64,000 nt of DNA from an uncultured Kiloniellaceae bacterium (GCA_947500035.1 CANMQP010000012.1:248001-312000), one strand, 5' to 3'. Positions 7,617 through 16,904 are shown, numbered from the stretch's first letter. Translations and numbers: made by a program. The notes: generated by a model from the letters alone, not told the origin.

Positions 7617-8759
7617 TTACGCCTCCTGCCCGGCCGGCGAAAACTCCGCCCGCAGCGCGTTGGTGTGCGCACCGATCCGCGGTGTTCCTGCTGCATCTCC
7701 GACCGGATCCTCAACCCACTGAACAGGGGGCGCGGGCAGATCAAGACGTGTCCCTTCGCAGGTCGCAACAGACCGGCGTCTGAGTGCCCGATGGGCGGAA
7801 AGCTGCTCCACGGAATTCACACCGGCGAAGGCGATGTCGGCCTCCAGAAGACGCGCCCGAAACTCATCCGCCATCAGCCCCCCAACCACCGCCAGAATGT
7901 CCGCGTCCATGGCGTCCCGGTTCGCCACGCGCAGGCTGTTGTTATCATAGCGAGGCTCGACCGCCATCTCCGGGCGCTTGAAGACCTGAGCGCAGAGCCG
8001 GTGCCATTCCCGCTCGTTCTGGATCGACACCAGTGTGTCGATGCCGTCTTTGGTCCGGTAGGCTCCATAGGGCGCGATCGAGGGGTGCCGCAGACCCTGA
8101 CGGGTCGGGGCACCGGCGCCAAAGTCGGAATGGATCAAAGGCACCGTCATCCACTCTGCCGCCATATCGAAGAGCGAGAGCTTTAAAGCGGCGCCCTCGC
8201 CGGTTCTGGCTTTACGGTAGAGCGCTTCCAGGATCGCCGCATGGGCGGTCATGCCTGTCCCGACGTCGCAGACCGAAACCCCGATCCGTCCGACCTCGCC
8301 AGGACCGCCGGAGATTCCCACCAGTCCGCTCTCCGCCTGGACCAGCAGGTCGTAGCCCTTCATACCCTCCATGGCCTCGCTCTCGCCGTAGCCGGAAATA
8401 TCGCAGGTGATCAGGCCGGGATAATCCCGGCGCAGGCGCTCGCTGCCGAACCCGGCGCGCGCCAATGCCCCCGGCGCCAGGTTCTGTATGACCACATCCG
8501 CCCGCGCGATCATGGCCTCCAGCAGAGCGGCATCTTCCGGCTGCTTGAAATCCAGAACCGCCGATTCCTTACCCTGATTGATCCAGATGAAATAGGAGCT
8601 CTCGCCCTTGGCTGCGGTGTCGTAGCCGCGCGCGAAATCCCCCTCGGGACGTTCGATCTTGATCACGCGCGCCCCGGCTTCTGCCAGACGTGCGGTACAA
8701 AGCGGCGCGGCCACGGCCTGCTCGATCGCGACAACAAGACAGCCTTCCAAAGGTTTCAT
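7617..8759 (-). CDS. CaiB/BaiF (family III) CoA-transferase
   Basis: A 380-residue family III CoA-transferase that moves CoA between carboxylic acids. The N-terminus MKPLEGCLVVAIEQAVAAPL is typical, as is the segment VLDFKQPEDAALLEAMIARA followed by ADVVIQNLAPGA; the catalytic Asp of the family lies in the SGYGESEAMEGMKGYDLLVQ region. The ATG at 8759 is preferred over the open frame to 8810, which would run into the acyl-CoA dehydrogenase. Middle gene of a three-gene operon; 13 bp from the dehydrogenase and 4 bp from the hydratase. Confidence 0.88.
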   Translation of the reverse strand: MKPLEGCLVVAIEQAVAAPLCTARLAEAGARVIKIERPEGDFARGYDTAAKGESSYFIWINQGKESAVLDFKQPEDAALLEAMIARADVVIQNLAPGALARAGFGSERLRRDYPGLITCDISGYGESEAMEGMKGYDLLVQAESGLVGISGGPGEVGRIGVSVCDVGTGMTAHAAILEALYRKARTGEGAALKLSLFDMAAEWMTVPLIHSDFGAGAPTRQGLRHPSIAPYGAYRTKDGIDTLVSIQNEREWHRLCAQVFKRPEMAVEPRYDNNSLRVANRDAMDADILAVVGGLMADEFRARLLEADIAFAGVNSVEQLSAHRALRRRSVATCEGTRLDLPAPPVQWVEDPVGDAAGTPRIGAHTNALRAEFSPAGQEA

Positions 8760-8772
8760 GGCAGGTCGTTCC

Positions 8773-9957
8773 CTAAAAGCTTCTTGGAAGATCAAGTACG
8801 TGTTCCGCAATGTAACTCAGGATGAGATTGGTTGAGATCGGCGCGATCTGATAAAGCCGCGTCTCTCGGAATTTGCGCTCGATATTATACTCCCGGCTAA
8901 AGGCGAACCCGCCGTGAGTCTGCATCGCGGTATCTCCCATTTTCCAAGAAGCATCAGCCGCCAGCATCTTGGCCATATTGGCCTCTGCGCCGCAGGGTTT
9001 TCGCTCATCGAATAACAAGGCCGCGCGCTCGACCATCAGGGCCGCCGCTTCCATCTCCGCATAACACTTCGCCAGGGGAAACTGCACGCCCTGGTTCGCG
9101 CCGATCGGACGCCCAAAGACTTCGCGCTCGCGGGCATAGGCTGTTGCCTTGTCGAGAAAATAACGGGCATCGCCGATGCATTCGGAGGCAATTAGAATCC
9201 GCTCCGCATTCATGCCGTCCAGGATCACGCGGAAGCCCTTACCCTCTTCACCCAAAAGATTCGCGGCAGGCACCTCCAGATCGTCGAAAAAGAGCTCGCA
9301 AGCATGGTGATTAATCATGGCGTCGATGGGCTGAACGCTGAGGCCCTTGCCGATCGCGTCACGCAGATCGACGATGAAAGCCGACAGGCCCTCCGTCTTC
9401 TTCGCGCAGTCCTCGCGGGGCGTCGTGCGCGCCAACAAGACCATCAGGTCGGAATGCTCGACACGGCTGATCCACACCTTTTGGCCGTTGATCCGGTAGA
9501 CCTCGCCATCGCGCTTCGCCGTGGTCTTGAGGCTGGTGGTGTCCGTTCCGGTCGTGGGCTCGGTCACACCGAAACTCTGCAGCCGCAGCTCGCCGCTGGC
9601 GATCCTGGGCAGATAGGCCTCCTTCTGTTCGTCGGAGCCATGACGCAGCACGCAGCCCATGACGTACATCTGGGCGTGGCATGCGCCAGCGTGGGCGCCC
9701 CGGCGGCTGATTTCCTCCAGGATCGCGCAGGCTTCCAGCAGCCCGAGACCTGAGCCGCCATAGCTTTCCGGGATTAGCGCGGTGAGGAACCCGGCTTCGG
9801 TCATTTCCTTCACAAAAGCCGTCGGATAGCCCTGCTCGCCGTCCAGTCGGCGCCAGTAGTCCTCGCCATAGCCGGCGCAGAGCGCCGCAACCGCGCTGCG
9901 GATCTCAGCAATTGCAGCGCGCCGTTCTTCCAGCGCTCCGAGCGTCCCTGTGGTCAA
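8773..9957 (-). CDS. Acyl-CoA dehydrogenase
   Basis: FAD-dependent acyl-CoA dehydrogenase, 394 residues. FGVTEPTTGTDTTSLKTTA and INGQKVWISRVEHSDLMVLL are the two flavin/substrate loops, and MQTHGGFAFSREYNIERKFR near the C-terminus is the family signature. The start appears to be TTG at 9957 preceded by GAGGA at suitable spacing; no ATG or GTG lies near. A perfect TATAAT -10 element on the minus strand (9987-9992) lies about 30 bp upstream. First gene of the operon with CoA-transferase and hydratase. Substrate undefined. Confidence 0.9.
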   Translation of the reverse strand: MTTGTLGALEERRAAIAEIRSAVAALCAGYGEDYWRRLDGEQGYPTAFVKEMTEAGFLTALIPESYGGSGLGLLEACAILEEISRRGAHAGACHAQMYVMGCVLRHGSDEQKEAYLPRIASGELRLQSFGVTEPTTGTDTTSLKTTAKRDGEVYRINGQKVWISRVEHSDLMVLLARTTPREDCAKKTEGLSAFIVDLRDAIGKGLSVQPIDAMINHHACELFFDDLEVPAANLLGEEGKGFRVILDGMNAERILIASECIGDARYFLDKATAYAREREVFGRPIGANQGVQFPLAKCYAEMEAAALMVERAALLFDERKPCGAEANMAKMLAADASWKMGDTAMQTHGGFAFSREYNIERKFRETRLYQIAPISTNLILSYIAEHVLDLPRSF

Positions 9958-9986
9958 AGTCTCGTCCTCATCAAGCTTTCGCCTAA

Positions 9987-9992
9987 ATTATA
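9987..9992 (-). promoter_or_regulatory. -10 element of the acyl-CoA dehydrogenase operon
   Basis: The minus strand reads TATAAT here, about 30 bp before the TTG start, within an AT-rich 95-bp divergent region shared with the lysR gene. No clear -35 is seen, as expected for an activator-dependent promoter. Confidence 0.5.
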
Positions 9993-10052
9993 GAAAAGCA
10001 TTACATGAAAAAAATGATTTATTTTCAGCTTTTTGATTAGTATTTTCGAACA

Positions 10053-10943
10053 ATGAGAAACCTGCCGTCCTTTAAAGCTCTCAGTGCCTTCGAAGCCACG
10101 GCGCGGCTGGGCGGTGTGCGGGCGGCAGCGGACGAATTGGCCGTCACGCAGTCGGCGGTCAGTCATCAGTTGGCTAACCTGGAAAGTCATCTTCGGACAA
10201 ACCTGTTCCACCGGCAGGGCAAACGCCTTGTCCTGACCGACACGGGCCGCGACTACCTCAACCGGATCGGACCGGTTCTGGATCACCTGGAAGAAGCGAC
10301 CTTCGAAGCCGCCAATCACTCGCAGGTCGAAACCCTGACCCTATCGGCGCCGCCGAGTTTCCTGGCCATGTGGCTTTTGCCCCGCATCGCGGGCTTCACC
10401 GCCGGACACCAGGATCTGGATCTGCGCCTGCTCGAGCGATTGACCCTCGCACCTGAAGAGGAAAGTATCGATTGCGCCATCGAGTATCGCCTGGCCCCCG
10501 ACAGCGCTGCCAATGCCACGCAGATTCTCTCGGATCAGGTCGTGCCGCTGGCCGCGCCCGAGCTAATCGCACAGCATGCTATTCGCGGCCTGGAAGATCT
10601 CTCGAATGTCACACTGATCGAAACCGAGCGGCGGCTGATTTCATGGCAAGCGATACTGCGGGAGTCTCCTGATCTGGAGGCTCAGCGTTTTCTCTCGGTC
10701 AGCTATTCCCTGCACGCCTTCGAAGCCGCCCGGCTCGGTCTGGGGATCGCCCTGGGCAATCGCTACAACGCACAGCGCTTCATCGACGAAGGCGCTCTGA
10801 CCATCCCCTTTCAGATTCCGGAAGCCCTGAAACCCCGAACACCGAGGTACTTCCTGACTCTGCCGGAGCGAAAATCGAAGCTGGAAAAGGTGGTATTGTT
10901 CCGTGAATGGCTGCTGCAGGAAATCGCGCAGACACTTCGATAG
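10053..10943 (+). CDS. LysR-family regulator (GcvA-like)
   Basis: A 296-residue LysR regulator. The N-terminus MRNLPSFKALSAFEATARLG and helix-turn-helix ADELAVTQSAVSHQLANLES (about 27-46) are GcvA-like; the remainder is the effector-binding domain. It diverges from the acyl-CoA dehydrogenase/CoA-transferase/hydratase operon across a 95-bp AT-rich region, so it most likely controls that operon and itself. Effector unknown, presumably the substrate acid or its CoA ester. Confidence 0.9.
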   Translation: MRNLPSFKALSAFEATARLGGVRAAADELAVTQSAVSHQLANLESHLRTNLFHRQGKRLVLTDTGRDYLNRIGPVLDHLEEATFEAANHSQVETLTLSAPPSFLAMWLLPRIAGFTAGHQDLDLRLLERLTLAPEEESIDCAIEYRLAPDSAANATQILSDQVVPLAAPELIAQHAIRGLEDLSNVTLIETERRLISWQAILRESPDLEAQRFLSVSYSLHAFEAARLGLGIALGNRYNAQRFIDEGALTIPFQIPEALKPRTPRYFLTLPERKSKLEKVVLFREWLLQEIAQTLR

Positions 10944-11340
10944 CAGCTTCGAGTCTTGAAGCCACACCAAATCAGATACTTAACCAGTGTCCTGATCGTT
11001 TCTGAAGTTCGACGAGAGCCCGAAACAAATTATGCGAACTTCAGAACCGGGACCCGAGTGAAGGTCCGGATTGGATGGAGCTAAGTTCACTCCATCAAAA
11101 AAATTTTTGTTTGAGGAAAAAATTGTTGCTAAGACTCGCGCACCAGCGGTCGCTCCTTCGATCTCGCTCACGCATGTAGAGCTTGCAGGAATGCCGCCGT
11201 GAAATAATGTGGGAGCATGCAACCATAAATTTATGTCTGTTGAGGAACAAACTCTCCAGACATTTCCAGTCGGTTGAGTGCATAACTCGCGATAAGTGCG
11301 GCTAACGCTATTCGCCGCTCACACAAACAGAGAGGTCACT
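10944..11340. other. 397-bp intergenic region with inverted repeats
   Basis: Between lysR and the dipeptide-type binding-protein gene. It contains a 12-bp perfect inverted repeat (11000-11046) and, 27 bp further, GATGGAG/CTCCATC arms (11074-11096) followed by an A7T5 run that could act as a weak intrinsic terminator for lysR. The promoter of the transporter operon must lie in the remaining 240 bp; I cannot place it. Confidence 0.4.
11000..11046. promoter_or_regulatory. 12-bp perfect inverted repeat, possible operator
   Basis: TTCTGAAGTTCG (11000-11011) and CGAACTTCAGAA (11035-11046) are exact reverse complements separated by 23 bp. The half-site spacing (about 35 bp centre to centre) suits either a DNA operator for a dimer of dimers or an RNA hairpin after lysR. 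Confidence 0.4.
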
Positions 11341-12921
11341 ATGAAAAAAGCTGTAAGTTTCCTGGCTGTCTCGGTCCTGCTGTCGACGACCGCGCTGGCC
11401 AATGCCGAAACTCTACGATGGGCGCGCGCAGGCGACGCCCTGACGCTCGATCCACATTCGCAGAATGAGGGCCCGAGCCACACCATCCGCCACCAGATGT
11501 ATGAGCCGCTGATCATTCGCGACACCACCGGTGCCTTCGAAGCCGCGCTCGCCACCGAATGGGGCCCGAGCCCCAATGACCCCAATATCTGGGTCTTCAA
11601 GCTACGCGAGGGCGTGAAGTTCCACGATGGCGCCGACTTTACCGCCGAAGACGTGGTCTTCAGCTTCGAGCGCGCCCAACAGCCGACCTCCGACATGAAG
11701 GAACTGATCGGCTCGATCAAGGAAGTGCGCGCCGTAGATGACTACACAATCGAGATGGTGACCGATGGACCCAACCCGATCCTCTCGTCGAACCTCACCA
11801 ACCTCTTCATCATGGACAAGGGCTGGTCCGAAGCGAACAACACGGTCAAGGTGCAGGACTTCGAAGGTGGCGAGATCACCTACGCGACGACCAACGCAAA
11901 CGGCACCGGACCCTACAAGCTGGTCAGCCGCGAGCCCGACGTGAAGACGGTCATGGCGCGCAACGACGCCTACTGGGGCCGCGACCAGTTCCCCATGGAG
12001 ATCGAGGAAATCGTCTACACGCCGATTCAGAACGCGGCGACGCGTGTCGCGGCCTTCCTGTCCGGCGAAGTCAACTTCCTCCAGGACATGCCGGTTCAGG
12101 ACCTTGCCCGCGTGGACTCCGCTGACGGTATTGGCGTGAAGCAGGCACCGCAGAACCGGGTCATTTTCTTCGGCATGAACCAGGGCGCGGACGACATCGA
12201 GGCCGATAACGTCTCCGGCGCCAACCCGCTGGCCGATGTGCGGGTGCGCAAGGCCATGTCCATGGCGATCAACCGCGATGCCATCCGCCAGGTGGTCATG
12301 CGCGGCCAGTCGCAGCCCGCCGGCATGATCGCGCCGCCCTTCGTCAACGGCTGGACGGCCGCGATGGACGCCGAAAGCTCGACCGATATGGCAGGTGCCA
12401 AGGCGCTGCTGCAGGAAGCCGGCTACGGCGACGGCTTCTCGATCCGCCTGGACTGCCCGAACGACCGCTACATCAATGACGAGGCGATCTGCCAGGCGGC
12501 CGTGGGCATGCTGGGCCAGATCGGCATCACGGTGAACCTGGATTCCAAGCCCAAGGCGCAGCACTTCCCGCTCATCACCGACGGCAAGACCGACTTCTAC
12601 ATGCTGGGCTGGGGTGTTCCGACCTACGATTCCGAGTACATCTTCAACTTCCTGGTCCATGGCCGCGAAAGCGACATCGGCACCTGGAACGGCACCGGTT
12701 TCGACAACGACGCGCTGGACGAGAGGATCAAGTCGCTGGCGTCCAATACGGACCTTAAGGCGCGAAATGCGGAGATCGCAGCGATCTGGCGTGTGGTGCA
12801 GGATGAGCAGCTCTACATCCCGATCCACCACCAGGTGCTGAACTGGGGCATGGCTGACGGCCTTGGGATCGAAGTCGATCCCGAAGATCAGCCCAAAGTG
12901 AAGTACTTCACCGCGAAGTAA
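11341..12921 (+). CDS. Dipeptide/oligopeptide-type ABC transporter substrate-binding protein
   Basis: SBP_bac_5 family periplasmic binding protein of 526 residues. The signal peptide is MKKAVSFLAVSVLLSTTALA with cleavage near ANA-ETL, and the mature start LRWARAGDALTLDPHSQNEG is family-typical. FKLREGVKFHDGADFTAEDV and NPLADVRVRKAMSMAINRDA are the conserved SBP_bac_5 blocks. The ATG at 11341 has AGAGAGG upstream; the frame is open to 11296, but that would place 15 residues before the signal peptide. Heads the transporter operon; the ligand may be a peptide, glutathione or an opine-like compound. Confidence 0.9.
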   Translation: MKKAVSFLAVSVLLSTTALANAETLRWARAGDALTLDPHSQNEGPSHTIRHQMYEPLIIRDTTGAFEAALATEWGPSPNDPNIWVFKLREGVKFHDGADFTAEDVVFSFERAQQPTSDMKELIGSIKEVRAVDDYTIEMVTDGPNPILSSNLTNLFIMDKGWSEANNTVKVQDFEGGEITYATTNANGTGPYKLVSREPDVKTVMARNDAYWGRDQFPMEIEEIVYTPIQNAATRVAAFLSGEVNFLQDMPVQDLARVDSADGIGVKQAPQNRVIFFGMNQGADDIEADNVSGANPLADVRVRKAMSMAINRDAIRQVVMRGQSQPAGMIAPPFVNGWTAAMDAESSTDMAGAKALLQEAGYGDGFSIRLDCPNDRYINDEAICQAAVGMLGQIGITVNLDSKPKAQHFPLITDGKTDFYMLGWGVPTYDSEYIFNFLVHGRESDIGTWNGTGFDNDALDERIKSLASNTDLKARNAEIAAIWRVVQDEQLYIPIHHQVLNWGMADGLGIEVDPEDQPKVKYFTAK

Positions 12922-12928
12922 TCCCCAG

Positions 12929-12959
12929 GCGGCCGCTCCTCGTCAGCAGGGGCGGCCGC
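12929..12959 (+). terminator. Strong GC hairpin after binding-protein gene (attenuator/mRNA stabiliser)
   Basis: GCGGCCGCTCC and GGGGCGGCCGC form an 11-bp stem (one wobble) with a nine-base loop, starting 8 bp after the stop codon. There is no T-tract, so partial termination or 3'-end protection is more likely than full termination. Confidence 0.5.
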
Positions 12960-12990
12960 TCCGGGCGTTGCGTTCTGCGCCTGCCGCCTA

Positions 12991-13127
12991 GATCAGGTCC
13001 GGGTTACATGGAATCGCTTACAGCGATCCATTCACCCGGTGAATCTGATCTAACTCTTTGAAGTAGAGCGGATTCACATGTTTTATCGAAAACGCGAAGT
13101 GTTCCCGTTAAAACATGACCCGCTCTA
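12991..13127 (-). repeat. Compound palindromic repeat, copy 1 (137 bp)
   Basis: On the minus strand this is a 64-bp palindromic module (13064-13127, ends TAGAGCGG/CCGCTCTA), a 13-bp linker ending GTTA (13051-13063) and a second 60-bp palindromic module (12991-13050, ends GATCAG/CTGATC). Copy 2 at 53564-53700 has the same three parts with the same lengths. Stems differ in sequence but keep pairing. The segments TGAATCCG and GATCAGATTCAC are shared. Confidence 0.8.
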
Positions 13128-13221
13128 GTGAGCGGTGCAGAACGACATCGCCGCGTAGGAAGAAACCAATGACAATTTTTCCGGCGGCCCTGCCGCAGGC
13201 TGCGATGAGAGGTAAGTCGTA

Positions 13222-14193
13222 ATGCTTACCTTCATAGTCAGACGTTTGGGGCAATCCCTCCTGGTCCTGCTGGTCGCAGGCGCCGTTGCCTTTTCGATGT
13301 TCCGCTTCGTCGGCGACCCGATCGACAATATGCTCGGACAGGAGCGGACACTGGAAGATGTGGAGCGCCTGCGGGTTCAGCTCGGCCTCGATCAGCCCTT
13401 TCCGGTGCAGTACTTCAAGTACCTTCAAGAGGCAGTCCAGGGTAACTTCGGTCTCAGTTACCGCCAGGGACGCGAAGTCTCGGAGATTTTTCTCGAGCGT
13501 GCACCGGCGACGCTGGAGCTCGCGGCCATTTCGGCGACCTTCGCTGTGCTGCTGGGGATCGCTCTCGGTGTCTATACTGCGATCCGGCGCGACGGCTTTG
13601 TTGCGAACTTGATCATGTCGGCCTCGCTGATCGGCGTTTCGCTGCCGACATTCCTGATCGGCATCCTACTGATCTATCTCTTTTCAGTGGAGCTCGGCTG
13701 GCTACCGAGTTTCGGACGCGGCGATGTGGTAAATCTCGGCTGGTGGAACACCGGCCTGCTGACAGAGAGCGGCCTGAAGGCGCTGATTCTGCCCTCCATC
13801 GCGCTCGGGCTCTATCAGATGACGCTGATCATGCGGCTGGTGCGCTCCGAGATGCTCGAGGTCCTGCGCCAGGATTACATCCGTTTCGCGCGGGCCCGGG
13901 GCCTGAGCGAACGTACGATCAACTTCCGCCACGCCCTGAAGAACACCATGGTGCCCGTTGTCACGATCATCGGCCTGCAGCTCGGCGCGATCATCGCCTT
14001 CGCGATCATCACCGAGACGGTGTTCCAGTGGCCGGGCCTGGGCCTGCTCTTCATCAACGCAATCCAGTTCGTCGATATTCCGGTCATGGCGGCCTACCTG
14101 ATGATGATTTCGGTGATGTTCGTTCTGATCAATCTGATCGTCGATATCCTCTATGCCTTTATCGACCCCCGTTTGCGCGTGAGCAGTAAATGA
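13222..14193 (+). CDS. Dipeptide-type ABC transporter permease (DppB family)
   Basis: Inner-membrane permease of 323 residues. It has the DppB/OppB N-terminus (MLTFIVRRLGQSLLVLLVAG), the VERLRVQLGLDQPFPVQYFK segment, and the EAA-type coupling loop EVLRQDYIRFARARGLSERT near 215-235. The ATG at 13222 follows GAGAGGTAAGTCGTA. Its stop overlaps the start of the second permease (ATGA). Confidence 0.92.
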   Translation: MLTFIVRRLGQSLLVLLVAGAVAFSMFRFVGDPIDNMLGQERTLEDVERLRVQLGLDQPFPVQYFKYLQEAVQGNFGLSYRQGREVSEIFLERAPATLELAAISATFAVLLGIALGVYTAIRRDGFVANLIMSASLIGVSLPTFLIGILLIYLFSVELGWLPSFGRGDVVNLGWWNTGLLTESGLKALILPSIALGLYQMTLIMRLVRSEMLEVLRQDYIRFARARGLSERTINFRHALKNTMVPVVTIIGLQLGAIIAFAIITETVFQWPGLGLLFINAIQFVDIPVMAAYLMMISVMFVLINLIVDILYAFIDPRLRVSSK

Positions 14194-15158
14194 CCGACCT
14201 GACCCCGACAGACCAGACTTCCGCAGACGATCAGGGTCCTGCCCCTTCACGCCTGCACCAGGCACTGGACAGCGATCTGGCCTATAGCTTTCGGCGTTCG
14301 CCGGTCGCCATGGTCTCCGCCGCCGTCTCCTTGACCCTTATCCTGGCCGCGGTTTTCGCGCCGCTCTTTGCGACCACCAACCCCTTCGATCCGGCGAGTC
14401 TGAACCTGATGAACGGATTCACGCCGCCGCTGCAGCCCAATGCCTTTACCGGCGAAAGCTTCGCGATGGGGACCGACGATCAGGGCCGCGACGTCTATTC
14501 GACGATCCTTTACGGCATGCGCATATCGCTTTTCGTGGGCGCGGCGGCCGTACTCTTCGCCATGGCGCTTGGGATTGTCCTGGGTCTGCTGGCCGGCTAC
14601 CTCGGCGGCTGGGTCGAGACGCTCATTATGCGCGTGGCCGATATACAGCTGACCTTTCCCTCAATCCTGGTCGCCATGCTGATTTTCGGCATCGCCAAAG
14701 GCGTCACGCCGGTAGAGTACCGCGATCAGATGGCCATCTGGGTGCTGATCCTCGCTATCGGCCTCAGCGATTGGGTGCAGTTCGCGCGGGTCGTGCGGGG
14801 TGCAACGCTGGTCGAGAAAAGCAAAGACTATGTCGACGCCGCCCGCCTGATCGGCCGCCGCGCCTTTCCGATCATGCTGCGCCACATCCTTCCGAACGTG
14901 CTCTCCCCGGTTCTGGTGATCGCGACCATATCGCTGGCCCTGGCGATTATCGCCGAGGCGACGCTGAGCTTCCTGGGCGTCGGCGCCCCACCGACCCAGC
15001 CGTCTCTCGGGACGCTGATCCGGATCGGCCAGGGTTTCCTCTTCTCCGGGGAATGGTGGATCCTTTTCTTCCCCGCCAGCACACTGCTCGCGCTGGCGCT
15101 CAGTGTGAACCTGCTGGGCGACTGGCTGCGCGATGCGCTGAATCCGAGGCTGCGATGA
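14190..15158 (+). CDS. Dipeptide-type ABC transporter permease (DppC family)
   Basis: Second permease, 322 residues. A polar N-terminal stretch is followed by the DppC/OppC motifs FAMGTDDQGRDVYSTILYGM (about 90-110) and the coupling loop SKDYVDAARLIGRRAFPIML near 210-230, and TLSFLGVGAPPTQPSLGTLI. It overlaps its neighbours by 4 bp on both sides, so the three genes are very probably translationally coupled. Confidence 0.92.
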   Translation: MTDLTPTDQTSADDQGPAPSRLHQALDSDLAYSFRRSPVAMVSAAVSLTLILAAVFAPLFATTNPFDPASLNLMNGFTPPLQPNAFTGESFAMGTDDQGRDVYSTILYGMRISLFVGAAAVLFAMALGIVLGLLAGYLGGWVETLIMRVADIQLTFPSILVAMLIFGIAKGVTPVEYRDQMAIWVLILAIGLSDWVQFARVVRGATLVEKSKDYVDAARLIGRRAFPIMLRHILPNVLSPVLVIATISLALAIIAEATLSFLGVGAPPTQPSLGTLIRIGQGFLFSGEWWILFFPASTLLALALSVNLLGDWLRDALNPRLR

Positions 15159-16846
15159 CCGATCCCGTACTTTCAATCCGCAACCTGACGGTCGAGATCC
15201 CGACCCGGCGCGGCCTTTTCCGTCCCGTCGAGAACGTCAGCTACGATCTTCGGCCCGGAGAGATCCGGGGCGTGGTCGGCGAAAGTGGCGCCGGCAAATC
15301 CATGACCGGCAATGCCGTGATCGGGCTGCTCGATCCCCCTGCACACATCGCCGAGGGCGAGATCTGGCTGAAGGGACGGCGGATCGATCATCTGGGCGCC
15401 GAAGATAAGCGCGCCATTCGCGGCAAAGAGATCGGCATGATCTTTCAGGATCCGCTGACCTCGCTCAATCCGCTCTTTACCGTGGGCGAGCAATTGGTAG
15501 AGACCATCCAGCTGCATCTCAAGGTCTCTTCGGACGAGGCGCGCGAACGGGCCATCGCACTGCTGGACCGCGTGTCGATCCCCAATCCCGCCGAGCGCTT
15601 CAATCAGTATCCGCACCAGTTTTCCGGCGGCATGCGCCAGCGCGTCGTGATCGCCCTGGCGCTCTGCTCCGACCCTTCGGTGATCGTCGCCGACGAACCG
15701 ACGACGGCGCTCGACGTCTCGATCCAGGCTCAGGTGCTGGACCTGATCAAGGAACTGGCCGCCGAACGCCAGGTGGGCGTGATCCTGGTGACCCACGATA
15801 TGGGCGTGATCGCCGATACCACCGAAGAGGTCACCGTGATGTACGCGGGAAAGGTGGTGGAAAGCGGCAAGACTGACCGGATTCTCGGCGCGCCGGAACA
15901 CGAATACACCCGTTCGCTGATCTCTGCGGTACCGCGGCCGCACGTGAAGCTGAAGCGCTTTCCGCAGGTCAGCTACGGCGGGCGTGAAACCGAATTCAAA
16001 ATCGAAGACCTCGCGCGCAACTGGCCGAAACCGGAAGCCTCCAGCTCGGGCAAACTGCTGGAGGTCAAGGAGATCACCAAACAGTTCGTCGCAAAGTCCT
16101 CCATCATTCCCTCCTGGAACAGCTACCTCACCGCCGTCGATCACGTGTCCTTCGACATCCGCGACGGCGAGGTCTTCGGGCTCGTGGGCGAGAGCGGCTC
16201 CGGCAAGTCGACGGTCGCTCGGATGATCGCCACGCTCTATGGCGTCGACGGTGGCCGGATCCTCTTCGACGGCGAGGACATGACCGCCATGGACGCTGAA
16301 GGCATCGCCCGTTATCGGCGTCAGATCCAGATGATCTTTCAAGATCCCTTTTCCAGCCTAAACCCCCGGATGACGGTTGCCGACATCGTGGCGGAACCGC
16401 TGCTGCACCTTGGCATTCTGCCGAAAGCAGACGCCAAACTGCGCGTACGCGAACTGCTGGACCGCGTCGGCCTGGCGAAAGACGCCTGGCGCAAGTACCC
16501 GCATGAGTTCTCGGGTGGCCAGCGTCAGCGCATCTCCATAGCCCGCGCCCTGGCGACCCAGCCCCGCTTTCTGATCTGCGACGAGCCGACCAGCGCACTC
16601 GATGTTTCCATCCAGGCCCAGATCCTGAACATCCTGAAGGACTTGCAGGAACACCTCGGGCTGACCATGCTGTTCATCAGCCACGATCTACCGGTGGTGC
16701 GGCAGATGTGCGACCGCGTGGGCGTCATGAAACAGGGGCAGCTGCTCGAGCTGCAGGAAACCCAAGCGCTCTTCGATGCGCCACAGCACCCCTACACGCG
16801 TGAACTGCTGAGCTTGATGCCGCGGCTGGAACAGTTGCCGGGTTAG
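15155..16846 (+). CDS. Two-domain dipeptide-type ABC transporter ATP-binding protein (DppD-DppF fusion type)
   Basis: One 563-residue polypeptide with two complete ATPase domains, as in GsiA/YejF. Domain 1 (about 5-270) has [27 protein letters not shown] and [14 protein letters not shown]. Domain 2 (about 305-560) has [28 protein letters not shown] and [14 protein letters not shown], plus the oligopeptide-transporter tail after each domain ([26 protein letters not shown]). The ATG at 15155 overlaps the permease stop (ATGA); the open frame upstream is a shadow. Last gene of the transporter operon. Confidence 0.92.
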   Translation: MTDPVLSIRNLTVEIPTRRGLFRPVENVSYDLRPGEIRGVVGESGAGKSMTGNAVIGLLDPPAHIAEGEIWLKGRRIDHLGAEDKRAIRGKEIGMIFQDPLTSLNPLFTVGEQLVETIQLHLKVSSDEARERAIALLDRVSIPNPAERFNQYPHQFSGGMRQRVVIALALCSDPSVIVADEPTTALDVSIQAQVLDLIKELAAERQVGVILVTHDMGVIADTTEEVTVMYAGKVVESGKTDRILGAPEHEYTRSLISAVPRPHVKLKRFPQVSYGGRETEFKIEDLARNWPKPEASSSGKLLEVKEITKQFVAKSSIIPSWNSYLTAVDHVSFDIRDGEVFGLVGESGSGKSTVARMIATLYGVDGGRILFDGEDMTAMDAEGIARYRRQIQMIFQDPFSSLNPRMTVADIVAEPLLHLGILPKADAKLRVRELLDRVGLAKDAWRKYPHEFSGGQRQRISIARALATQPRFLICDEPTSALDVSIQAQILNILKDLQEHLGLTMLFISHDLPVVRQMCDRVGVMKQGQLLELQETQALFDAPQHPYTRELLSLMPRLEQLPG

Positions 16847-16904
16847 AGCATGTTTCAGCCATTCGCGACCGCAGGCGGAGAGAAGAAAGTACTGTGTACA
16901 AGAC

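Larger units (their letters stand above)
12922..13221. other. 300-bp intergenic region rich in hairpins, between binding-protein and permease genes
   Basis: Contains a GC-rich hairpin just after the binding-protein stop (12929-12959), the 137-bp compound palindromic repeat (12991-13127) and 94 bp leading to the permease. Such secondary structure between a binding-protein gene and its permeases commonly allows higher expression of the former. Confidence 0.5.

Noticed and set aside
11074-11112. Rho-independent terminator for lysR
   Set aside because: The 7-bp stem is followed by seven A before five T, so it does not fit a standard terminator; it is mentioned only as a weak possibility.
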